Below, piece by piece: positions 1-5,274 of a stretch of 6,873 bases of DNA. The notes under the pieces are model-generated. The model was not told where the DNA came from, ran no database searches, and saw nothing but the letters and a program-made list of their open reading frames with translations. The translations under genes were made by a program, and so were the position numbers. How positions within the stretch are numbered: the first letter of the stretch is position 1; each line of letters starts with the position of its first letter. Origin of the DNA: Clostridiales bacterium (GTDB lineage: Bacteria; Bacillota; Clostridia; Oscillospirales; Oscillospiraceae); contig DQDL01000080.1 in assembly GCA_003533405.1 (NCBI GenBank), forward strand, positions 1 through 6,873, given 5' to 3'.

Positions 1-561
1 GTGGGCGGCGACCAGAAGCAGCACGTGGAGATCTGCCGGGACATCGCCACCCGGTTCAACGGGATCTACGGTGATACCTTTAAGCTGCCGGATCCCTATA
101 TCCCACAGGTGGGCGCCAGGGTCATGAGCCTCACCAGCCCGGAAAAGAAGATGAGCAAATCCGACAAGGACCCCAACGGCTGCGTCTACATGCTGGAAAA
201 GCCGGAGGACATCCTGCGCAAGTTCAAGAAGGCCGTGACGGACTCCGAGGCCTGCGTCCGCTTTGACCCGGCCGACAAGCCCGGTGTGTCCAACCTGATG
301 CAGATCTACGCCGTGGCCACCGGCAAGAGCTTTGAGACCATCGAGCAGGAGTTCGCCGGCCATGGCTACGGCGACTTCAAGCAGGCGGTGGGTGAGTCCG
401 TGGTGGAGCTGCTGCGGCCCATCCGGGAGGAGACGGAGCGCCTGCTGGCGGACAAGAGCTATCTGGAGAGCGTCTACCGCGCCGGTGCGGAGAAGGCGGC
501 CTATGTAGCCAACCGGACCCTGAACAAGGTCTATAAAAAGGTGGGCTTCCTGCCCCGGTGA
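1..561 (+). CDS. trpS: Tryptophanyl-tRNA synthetase, C-terminal part (5' truncated by the window edge)
   Basis: This is the last 186 residues of a class I aminoacyl-tRNA synthetase that charges tRNA-Trp with tryptophan in the cytoplasm. The fragment opens with GGDQKQHVEICRDIA, the TrpRS stretch (usually G-x-DQ-x-QH-x-E) that follows the catalytic fold. It carries the ATP-binding signature KMSKS at fragment residues 50-54 (bases 148-162), then the helical anticodon-recognition region (about 65-186) ending in VYKKVGFLPR. A full TrpRS is about 330-340 residues, so nearly half lies upstream. The GTG at base 1 is an internal valine codon, not the start. The TGA stop at 559-561 is followed at once by the ribosome site of tagO, so the two are probably co-transcribed. 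Codon use is strongly CTG-biased for leucine (11 of 12), matching the left block of the window. Family assignment is secure. Confidence 0.95.
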   Translation: MGGDQKQHVEICRDIATRFNGIYGDTFKLPDPYIPQVGARVMSLTSPEKKMSKSDKDPNGCVYMLEKPEDILRKFKKAVTDSEACVRFDPADKPGVSNLMQIYAVATGKSFETIEQEFAGHGYGDFKQAVGESVVELLRPIREETERLLADKSYLESVYRAGAEKAAYVANRTLNKVYKKVGFLPR

Positions 562-574
562 TGGAGGAGACATC

Positions 575-1720
575 ATGTTGATCGAAAACCGGCTGATCGC
601 CTATACGCTGCTGGCGCTGCTGGTGGCGCTGGTCGTCAGCTTTCTGATGACGCCCATCGTCAAGACTTTTGCTTACAAGGTGGGGGCCATCGACGTACCC
701 AAGGACGCCCGCCGGATGCACAAGACTCCCATCCCCCGGCTGGGGGGACTGGCCATCTTTATCGGCTTCATGGTCAGCATCCTGCTGTTTGTGGAGATCA
801 CGGCCGAGATGCGCAGCATCCTGCTGGGAGCCGTCATCATCGTGGTGCTGGGCGTGGTGGACGACATCATGGCCCTGCCGGCGCTGCTGAAATTTGTGGT
901 GCAGATCGTGGCCGCCCTGATCCCCGCCACCCACGGCGTGGTGATCCAGGCGTTTTCCAACCCCAACGTCTTTTCGGACAATCCCTATTGGGTGCTGGGA
1001 AATCTCTCCGTGCCCCTGACGGTGCTTTGGATTGTTGCCATCACCAACGCGGTGAACCTGATCGACGGCCTGGACGGCCTGGCCAACGGTGTCTCCGCCA
1101 TCTCCGCCACCACAGTGCTTGTAATTGCCCTCATCGGCGGGCAGTTTCAGGTGGCTGTGGTGATGGCGGCCCTGGTGGGGGCCTGCGTGGGCTTCATGCC
1201 CTACAACATGAACCCTGCCAAGATGTTTATGGGCGACACCGGCGCCACCTTCCTGGGCTACATTTTGGCCACCATGTCCATCCAGGGCCTGTTCAAGTTC
1301 TATGCCATCATCTCCTTTGCGGTGCCATTCCTGATTCTGGGACTGCCCATCTTTGACACCGCCTTTGCCTTCATCCGCCGCATCGCCCACGGCCAGAGCC
1401 CCATGCACGCCGACCGGAGCCACATCCACCACCGGCTCATCGACATGGGCCTGAACCAGAAGCAGGCGGTGGCTACTCTGTACGTGATCTCTGCCATCCT
1501 GGGCTTGAGCGCCGTGGTGCTGACTACCAGCGGGGAGGGCCGGGCCATGCTGCTGTTCCTGGTGCTGTGCATCGTGGCAGTGGTGGCCGCCCGGGTGGTG
1601 TTCCCCAAGGAGGTCAAGGAGGAGCTGCACGAAGAGTTGGAGGAGCTGAAGGAGCACGGCCACCACGGCCATCATCCAGCGGACAAGCCGGAGGATGATG
1701 GAAAGACGGAGGAGAAGTAA
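575..1720 (+). CDS. tagO: Undecaprenyl-phosphate GlcNAc-1-phosphate transferase (TagO/WecA/MraY superfamily)
   Basis: A 381-residue polytopic membrane enzyme of the polyprenyl-phosphate sugar-1-phosphate transferase family. By family it moves GlcNAc-1-P from UDP-GlcNAc to undecaprenyl phosphate at the inner face of the membrane, the first step of wall teichoic acid or related surface polymers. Visible motifs are the Mg-binding VVDD (Asp96-Asp97), NAVNLIDGLDGLANG (about 158-172, with Asn161, Asp164 and Asp167), the FMGDTG loop (Asp221), and HIHHRL at 283-288, typical of the WecA/TagO branch rather than MraY. Around ten hydrophobic segments run from residue 8 to 343. The start is set by GGAGGA at 563-568, six bases before the ATG. 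After the last membrane segment comes an acidic tail (345-381) with a His-rich stretch HGHHGHH at 361-367. It sits 13 bases after trpS and directly abuts the 2-epimerase gene. Exact sugar specificity is inferred from the family and the mnaA neighbour. Confidence 0.92.
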   Translation: MLIENRLIAYTLLALLVALVVSFLMTPIVKTFAYKVGAIDVPKDARRMHKTPIPRLGGLAIFIGFMVSILLFVEITAEMRSILLGAVIIVVLGVVDDIMALPALLKFVVQIVAALIPATHGVVIQAFSNPNVFSDNPYWVLGNLSVPLTVLWIVAITNAVNLIDGLDGLANGVSAISATTVLVIALIGGQFQVAVVMAALVGACVGFMPYNMNPAKMFMGDTGATFLGYILATMSIQGLFKFYAIISFAVPFLILGLPIFDTAFAFIRRIAHGQSPMHADRSHIHHRLIDMGLNQKQAVATLYVISAILGLSAVVLTTSGEGRAMLLFLVLCIVAVVAARVVFPKEVKEELHEELEELKEHGHHGHHPADKPEDDGKTEEK

Positions 1721-2836
1721 ATGGAAAAGCTGCGGATCATGAGCGTCTTCGGCACCCGGCCGGAGGCCATCAAGATGTGCCCCCTGGTGCAGGAGCTGGC
1801 GAATCGGGAGGGGATCGAGAGCCTCTGCTGCGTCACCGCCCAGCACCGGCAGATGCTGGACAGCGTGCTGGAGGTCTTTCAGGTGAAGCCGGACTGGGAT
1901 CTGGACATCATGACCCCCCGGCAGACGCTGTCCACCATCACCAGCAAGTGCCTCACCGGCATGGACGAGGCCATCGACGCCCTGAAGCCGGATATGATCC
2001 TGGTTCACGGGGACACCTCCACCACCTTTGCCGGTGCCCTGTCAGCCTTTTACCATCAGGTGTCCGTTGGGCACGTGGAGGCAGGATTGCGAACCTATGA
2101 CAAGTATTCTCCCTTTCCAGAGGAGATGAACCGGAAGCTGGTGTCCGCCATTGCGGACCTGTATTTCTGTCCCACCGCCAACAACCGGGCCAACCTGGAG
2201 CGGGAGGGTATTACCAAGGGGCTGTTCGTCACCGGCAACACGGTCATCGATGCAATGAAAATGCCGTCAAAGCGCACGGCGTTTCACTCGCCGGAGCTTG
2301 CGCAGCTCAATTTTTCACGCAGAATCGTGACCCTCACCTGCCACCGCCGCGAAAACTACGGTGAGCCGATGGAGAGCATTTTCTCCGCCGTGAGGGAGCT
2401 TGCCGAGCGCCACGGCGATATTACCGTTATCTACCCCGTGCACAGCGCTCCCGAGGTGCGCCAAGCAGCAAAAAAAATTCTCGGCAGCACGCAAAATGTG
2501 AAGCTCATCGAGCCGTTGGACGCACTGGATATGCGTCTGCTGCTTTCCCGCAGCTATTTTGTCATGACCGACTCCGGCGGCCTGCAGGAGGAGGCTCCGG
2601 CGCTAGGCAAGCCCGTTTTGCTTCTGCGCCGTGAAACAGAGCGCCCCGAAGCAGTCGAGGCGGGTACGGTGAAGCTCACCGGTGTGCGCCGTGACGATAT
2701 TCTCCGTGACGCAGAGATGCTGCTTAATGACCCCGCCGCCTACGAGCGCATGGCGAACGCCGCAAACCCCTACGGCGACGGTCACGCCGCCGAACGCATC
2801 GCCGATGCGATAATCGAACACTTCAAAACCACCTGA
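1721..2836 (+). CDS. mnaA: UDP-N-acetylglucosamine 2-epimerase (non-hydrolysing)
   Basis: A 371-residue cytoplasmic enzyme interconverting UDP-GlcNAc and UDP-ManNAc; it is also called wecB. The ManNAc made is used in linkage units of teichoic acids and other surface glycans, which fits tagO just upstream. Motifs: GTRPEAIK at 11-18, HGDTSTT at 96-102 (Asp98), HVEAGLR at 118-124 (Glu120), PFPEEMNR at 131-138 (Glu134), GNTVIDA at 172-178, CHRREN at 207-212 (His208), TDSGG at 283-287 and TERPE at 306-310. Asp98, Glu120, Glu134 and His208 correspond to the catalytic or substrate-contacting residues known in E. coli WecB. Length is normal and the frame is intact. The ATG directly follows the tagO TAA, with GGAGGAG at 1708-1714 inside the tagO end, so translation is probably coupled. 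Oddity: codon choice changes abruptly near bases 2235-2260, at the border between the two Rossmann-like domains, so the gene looks mosaic. Confidence 0.94.
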   Translation: MEKLRIMSVFGTRPEAIKMCPLVQELANREGIESLCCVTAQHRQMLDSVLEVFQVKPDWDLDIMTPRQTLSTITSKCLTGMDEAIDALKPDMILVHGDTSTTFAGALSAFYHQVSVGHVEAGLRTYDKYSPFPEEMNRKLVSAIADLYFCPTANNRANLEREGITKGLFVTGNTVIDAMKMPSKRTAFHSPELAQLNFSRRIVTLTCHRRENYGEPMESIFSAVRELAERHGDITVIYPVHSAPEVRQAAKKILGSTQNVKLIEPLDALDMRLLLSRSYFVMTDSGGLQEEAPALGKPVLLLRRETERPEAVEAGTVKLTGVRRDDILRDAEMLLNDPAAYERMANAANPYGDGHAAERIADAIIEHFKTT

Positions 2837-2859
2837 AAGCCGTCCCTTGGGCGGCTTTT
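2836..2859. terminator. Hairpin terminator between convergent genes (mnaA and the small-gene operon)
   Basis: A 7-bp perfect stem, AAAGCCG (2836-2842) pairing with CGGCTTT (2852-2858), encloses a 9-base loop that also contains CCC and GGG able to pair partly. On the + strand it ends in TTTT, giving a short U tract; on the - strand the tail is only TTT then C. The first stem base is the last base of the mnaA TGA, and the far end touches the stop codon of the opposing small gene (TAA at 2860-2858). It probably serves both directions, though the weak U tracts make efficiency uncertain. Confidence 0.6.
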
Positions 2860-3142
2860 AAAGTAGGTACATCGCTCCCATGATAATAAGCAGATCTTTG
2901 TCGCCGCTCTCACGGTACATGAGATAGAGGATGAGTATCAAAAGCAGATCCTCCGTCTCAAGCTCGCCGAGCTTTTCGGGGATGAGCCGTGACAGCGAGC
3001 CGCCTAAAAGCGGCATTTGGTTCGGCGGCTTTTTCTGCGGCGGCCTTGGCTGCGGGGGCGGCGGTCTGCGGTTTTGCTCCTTGGGCTCGGCGACCTTTTC
3101 GGGTCTGCCGGAGTTTCCCCGGTAGCGGTTATACATTGCCAT
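2858..3142 (-). CDS. Uncharacterised small protein: proline-rich middle, hydrophobic C-terminal hairpin
   Basis: A 94-residue product I do not recognise as a named family. Layout: a short N-terminus (MAMYNRYRGNSGRP), a basic, proline-rich linker at about 25-41 (RRPPPPQPRPPQKKPP), then a C-terminal part with two short hydrophobic runs (66-75, LLLILILYLM; 84-94, LLIIMGAMYLL) separated by the charged turn YRESGDKD. Each run is short for a membrane crossing, so membrane association or oligomer packing is only a guess. The start at 3142 is chosen because GGAGG at 3155-3151 lies eight bases before it; ATGs at 3148 and 3136 sit two and fourteen bases from it, and an upstream ATG at 3169 has no such site. 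It overlaps the end of the preceding gene by 14 bases, so it is the last gene of a coupled three-gene operon. Its stop lies at the terminator. Confidence 0.68.
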   Translation of the reverse strand: MAMYNRYRGNSGRPEKVAEPKEQNRRPPPPQPRPPQKKPPNQMPLLGGSLSRLIPEKLGELETEDLLLILILYLMYRESGDKDLLIIMGAMYLL

Positions 3143-3464
3143 CGTCATCGCCTCCGAACTGCGCCGCAATGGACGCTATGGACGCAAGCTTTGCAATTTT
3201 CATCGCTTTGTCCATCTTGCTGCGCCGCTTTTCCGACAGGTACGGGCGCATGGCTTCGAGAAGCTTCCTGTCATTCGAGGTCTTGGCCTCCGAGCCCTTC
3301 ATGAGCCCGCTTATCTTTTTTAAAAGTCCTTCGTCCAGCCCCGTGTCCGGCGCAGGCTCGGGCGGTGCTTCGCCGCCCATGAGCGACTTTGCAATGCCTG
3401 CTATCCGCTCCATCTGTCCCGGATCATTCAGCAGCTCATTGAGCTTATCCTCAAACTCGCTCAC
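3129..3464 (-). CDS. Uncharacterised small helical protein (middle gene of the three-gene operon)
   Basis: A 111-residue predicted soluble, mostly helical protein. The GTG start at 3464 is preferred: AAAGGAG at 3479-3473 lies eight bases upstream, and it gives the N-terminus MSEFEDKLNELLNDP, which reads as a natural helix start. A longer ATG form from 3482 would begin before the ribosome site. Segments: N-terminal helix about 2-29 ending MGG, an acidic proline-rich linker about 32-44 (EAPPEPAPDTG), a short helix 45-57, then a basic helical half about 63-103 (DRKLLEAMRPYLSEKRR, then an Ala/Ile-rich amphipathic stretch), and an acidic end GGDDDGNV. There is no signal peptide and no cysteine. 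Similar small helical proteins seem to me widespread in Oscillospirales as hypothetical proteins, but I cannot name a family or function. Its ribosome site overlaps the previous gene's stop and its 3' end overlaps the next gene. Confidence 0.72.
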   Translation of the reverse strand: MSEFEDKLNELLNDPGQMERIAGIAKSLMGGEAPPEPAPDTGLDEGLLKKISGLMKGSEAKTSNDRKLLEAMRPYLSEKRRSKMDKAMKIAKLASIASIAAQFGGDDDGNV

Positions 3465-3478
3465 AGGCAGCGCTCCTT

Positions 3479-3715
3479 TCACTCCATCGCTTTTTTGAGC
3501 TTTTCGGCAAGCTTTTTGCCCTCGTCGGTGCTCAAAACCTGCGAGAGGATATCCTTGAGTGCTGCGGTGTCGCCGCTTTTTGCGGCTCGCTCGAGCTTTT
3601 CTTGATCTACCATGCGGCTGACCGCCTTACCCTCGGCGGTGTCGGCAAGGCTCTTGAGCCGCTCGCCCTTGCCGCTGCGGCTGAGCTCCTCGCCCAGCCG
3701 TTCCAAGTCCTTCAT
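3479..3715 (-). CDS. Uncharacterised small charged helical protein (first gene of the three-gene operon)
   Basis: A 78-residue, Lys/Glu/Ala/Leu-rich protein with no cysteine, aromatic residue or signal peptide, expected to be almost all helix and cytoplasmic. Two loosely similar stretches are visible, AEGKAVSRMVDQEKLERA (about 27-44) and DEGKKLAEKLKKAM (about 64-77), joined by SGDTAALKDILSQVLST, suggesting a small repeated helical unit. The ATG at 3715 has a modest ribosome site (GGGTGA at 3727-3722, six bases away). The stop at 3481-3479 sits in the ribosome site of the next gene, fourteen bases before its GTG, so expression is probably coupled. It is the promoter-proximal gene of the operon, facing the phosphodiesterase gene across a 48-base divergent gap. 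I do not recognise the family. Confidence 0.7.
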   Translation of the reverse strand: MKDLERLGEELSRSGKGERLKSLADTAEGKAVSRMVDQEKLERAAKSGDTAALKDILSQVLSTDEGKKLAEKLKKAME

Positions 3716-3762
3716 AAGTCATCACCCGATCTATTATATTCACCTATACTGCGGAGGTTTAC
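3711..3762. promoter_or_regulatory. Putative divergent promoter region for the small-gene operon and the phosphodiesterase
   Basis: This 48-base gap between two gene starts is the only divergent gap in the window and is AT-rich at its centre. On the - strand there is a perfect TATAAT -10 element at 3738-3733 with only weak -35 candidates (TAAACC at 3761-3756, three of six matches at 17 bases). On the + strand TATATT at 3735-3740 (five of six) has TTCATA 18 bases upstream (four of six). Both would give very short leaders that still include the ribosome sites. The two -10 elements overlap, so the promoters might compete. Low-confidence prediction. Confidence 0.33.
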
Positions 3763-3763
3763 A

Positions 3764-4237
3764 ATGAAAATTGCCGTTTTTTCCGACACCCACGGTTTGG
3801 CACAGGGCATGATAGATGCCGTGCGGGAGTATCGCCCCGATCAGGTCATACACCTCGGTGACGGTATGCGTGACGCCCAGCGCCTTAGCCGCGAGTTTCC
3901 GACCATCCCCGTGTGCACCGTGCCCGGCAACTGCGATTATGACAGCTATGACCCCGAGTACAAGGTCGTTGACCTCGGCGGCATGAAGGCGTTTCTGACG
4001 CACGGCCACCGCTACGCCGTCCGCAGCGGCAGGCTCGACACACTCTTGTACGCCGCCGAGTGCAGCGGTGCGCAGATAGTCATGTTTGGCCATACGCACA
4101 GGGCAGGTTATGACAACATAGGCGGTCTGTTCGTCCTCAACCCCGGCACCGCCGGTCAAGGCCTCGACCGCACATGGGCAAAGCTCGAGCTCGGCCCAAC
4201 AGGCGAGATACATTGTGAAATATGCAAGATAAAATAA
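3764..4237 (+). CDS. YfcE/MJ0936-family metallophosphodiesterase
   Basis: A 157-residue single-domain calcineurin-like phosphoesterase. All dinuclear-metal ligand motifs are in order: SDTHG (Asp8, His10), HLGDG (Asp33), PGNCD (Asn56, then Cys57-Asp58 where many relatives have GNHD or GNCD), THGH (His80, His82) and GHTH (His110, His112), followed by NPGTAG at 126-131. By family it hydrolyses phosphodiesters or related small phosphate esters with Mn2+ or a similar metal in the cytoplasm; the natural substrate of most members is unknown. The start at 3764 is chosen because GGAGG at 3753-3757 is six bases upstream and the protein then begins exactly at the metal-binding strand (MKIAVFSDTH). A longer in-frame reading from 3602 would run back over the opposing small gene and is rejected. 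It appears to be a one-gene unit ending in the strong hairpin at 4232. Leucine is mostly CTC (8 of 13, CTG only 2), unlike the left block. Confidence 0.93.
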   Translation: MKIAVFSDTHGLAQGMIDAVREYRPDQVIHLGDGMRDAQRLSREFPTIPVCTVPGNCDYDSYDPEYKVVDLGGMKAFLTHGHRYAVRSGRLDTLLYAAECSGAQIVMFGHTHRAGYDNIGGLFVLNPGTAGQGLDRTWAKLELGPTGEIHCEICKIK

Positions 4238-4279
4238 CGCAAAAGCCGACGGTTTGACCCGTCGGCTTTTGCGTTATTT
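4232..4279. terminator. Strong bidirectional terminator with a 21-bp perfect stem
   Basis: A perfect inverted repeat: 4232-4252 pairs base for base with 4259-4279 around the six-base loop TTTGAC. The core is AAAAGCCGACGG / CCGTCGGCTTTT, a classic intrinsic terminator that reads the same way on both strands (A4 before, T4 after the GC stem). An AT/GC extension (AAATAACGC / GCGTTATTT) lengthens the stem. The TAA of the phosphodiesterase (4235-4237) lies inside the left arm and the TAA of the opposing gene (4280-4278) at the end of the right arm. It terminates both convergent units. Confidence 0.9.
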
Positions 4280-4898
4280 ACTGTCTTTTGAAAATCGGCT
4301 CGTCCTCTCGGTTTTCGTACTGCATCAGGTCTACGCCCGAAAACAGCGGCTCGATGTCCTTGCCGTATATATCAAGGCTGACCTTGTGAATGTCGTACTT
4401 TAGCAGGATAAGCCCCTCGGCAAGCTCCACGACCTGCCGCAGCGCCGGATCGTCGGACCGCTTAAAGTCGTATCGGCAGCGCTTGAACACCTCGAAAACA
4501 TCACGGTACGCCACCTCGTGTCCTTTTTCCACGAGCAGTACCGTCTCGGACATACCGGAGCAAAACTCTGCCTCGACAATGCCGAAATACACCTTTCCCG
4601 CATCGGTCGTGTAGGTGTCGGCAAAGCTGCCCTGCGGCATGCTTTTTAAGCCCCACACCTGCTTATAGTCGCTTATGCGGCTGACCTTTTCGCTCGGCAC
4701 GGTCTGCGTACAGATAAACAGGCTGCGGTATCGGTCTATCGGCAGTGCCTGTAAAATGCGGTCGTCCCACCACTTGGGCGTGCCGGAAATATACTCCTCG
4801 CTTGCATCCTCAAACTGCACCGTCATCTCGGCAGACAAGCGCACGTGGCCAGGCTGCGTCTCGATTTTGTACGAATCAAACAGGCACATGTTATCCAT
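4278..4898 (-). CDS. Uncharacterised 206-residue protein, last gene of the trk operon
   Basis: No family recognised. The product is a soluble-looking, mixed alpha/beta protein with no signal peptide or membrane segment. It is acidic, with many aromatic residues and short alternating hydrophobic strands (for example RSLFICTQTV at about 58-67, KVYFGIVEAEF at about 101-111, TVLLVEKG at about 118-125). The C-terminal half carries a longer helix-like region (ALRQVVELAEGLILLKYDIHKV) followed by SLDIYGKDIEPLF. Cysteines at residues 5, 63, 113 and 141 form no obvious metal motif. The ATG at 4898 has GAGGG five bases upstream and overlaps the previous gene's stop by eight bases (ATGGATAA), so the two are translationally coupled and probably work together. 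It ends at the strong terminator. An ATG three codons downstream is a less likely start. Confidence 0.8.
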   Translation of the reverse strand: MDNMCLFDSYKIETQPGHVRLSAEMTVQFEDASEEYISGTPKWWDDRILQALPIDRYRSLFICTQTVPSEKVSRISDYKQVWGLKSMPQGSFADTYTTDAGKVYFGIVEAEFCSGMSETVLLVEKGHEVAYRDVFEVFKRCRYDFKRSDDPALRQVVELAEGLILLKYDIHKVSLDIYGKDIEPLFSGVDLMQYENREDEPIFKRQ

Positions 4899-5268
4899 TT
4901 AAACCCTCAAAAAATTTCTCGGGATCGCTCACGAATCGGTATGCATCAGAGGCTTTGATGAGCGTTGTGAAGCTTTCGTAGCTCGGCTCGTAAAGCTTTC
5001 CCTTGTGCTTGAGCTTCAGCCCGTTTTCCGTGGCAAAGGCGACTATTCCGTTAAGCTGCTCACGGGTGAGGCTCCTCAGGTCGAGCCGCAGGCTCGGCTC
5101 TTCTCCGGCAAACACCTCTAAGCAGGTCGAATCGAGACTGCCGAACTGCCGTGCGCCGCTGCACCAGCTTTTCTCCTCGGGGAAAAGCTCGGCAAAGCGC
5201 CGAAAATCAAGGCTTCCCGCCTTTTTCTTGCCGCATTTTAATCCAATTGCAAGCTGCCAAATCGCCAT
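4891..5268 (-). CDS. Uncharacterised 125-residue protein between trkH and the last operon gene
   Basis: No family recognised. Visible features: a short N-terminus MAIWQLAIGLKCGKKKAG, too short and followed too closely by lysines to be a convincing signal peptide; a middle with two cysteines (36, 49) and a leucine/arginine/acid stretch (EEPSLRLDLRSLTREQLNGIVAFATENGLKLKH, about 56-88, in pieces); and a helical, aromatic C-terminus (ASDAYRFVSDPEKFFEGLNG). It looks cytoplasmic. The ATG at 5268 is six bases after the trkH stop; the ribosome site is weak (GGAGAAAGTGAG inside and just after the trkH end), suggesting coupling to trkH. The next gene starts within its stop region. Context suggests co-expression with potassium uptake, but whether it acts in that process is unknown. 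Confidence 0.75.
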   Translation of the reverse strand: MAIWQLAIGLKCGKKKAGSLDFRRFAELFPEEKSWCSGARQFGSLDSTCLEVFAGEEPSLRLDLRSLTREQLNGIVAFATENGLKLKHKGKLYEPSYESFTTLIKASDAYRFVSDPEKFFEGLNG

Positions 5269-5274
5269 AGCTTC

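Noticed and set aside
1..3. GTG at the first base as the start of the synthetase gene
   Set aside because: The catalytic half of TrpRS, including its HIGH-type motif, is missing and the DQKQH region is normally internal. The gene clearly starts upstream of the window.
377..2008. A 543-codon open frame on the - strand opposite trpS, tagO and mnaA
   Set aside because: Its product is dominated by His, Gln, Gly and Asp with no recognisable domain, as expected from the antisense frame of GC-rich genes. The + strand genes here have full sets of catalytic motifs and ribosome sites.
3465..3482. ATG start at 3482 for the 111-residue small protein
   Set aside because: This ATG lies upstream of the AAAGGAG ribosome site. 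The GTG at 3464 has the right spacing and gives a cleaner N-terminus.
2989..3498. A 169-codon + strand open frame over the small-gene operon
   Set aside because: Ser/Ala/Pro-rich low-complexity product with no ribosome site or motif. The - strand genes have good, interlocked ribosome sites.
3602..3763. N-terminal extension of the phosphodiesterase by 54 codons
   Set aside because: The extension lies antisense to the first small gene, lacks a ribosome site and precedes the natural first strand of the fold. GGAGG at 3753-3757 supports the start at 3764.
4241..4270. The long palindrome near 4250 as an operator, recombination site or mobile-element end
   Set aside because: It sits between convergent stop codons and has the A-run / GC stem / T-run layout of an intrinsic terminator. 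No transposase, integrase or flanking repeat is present.
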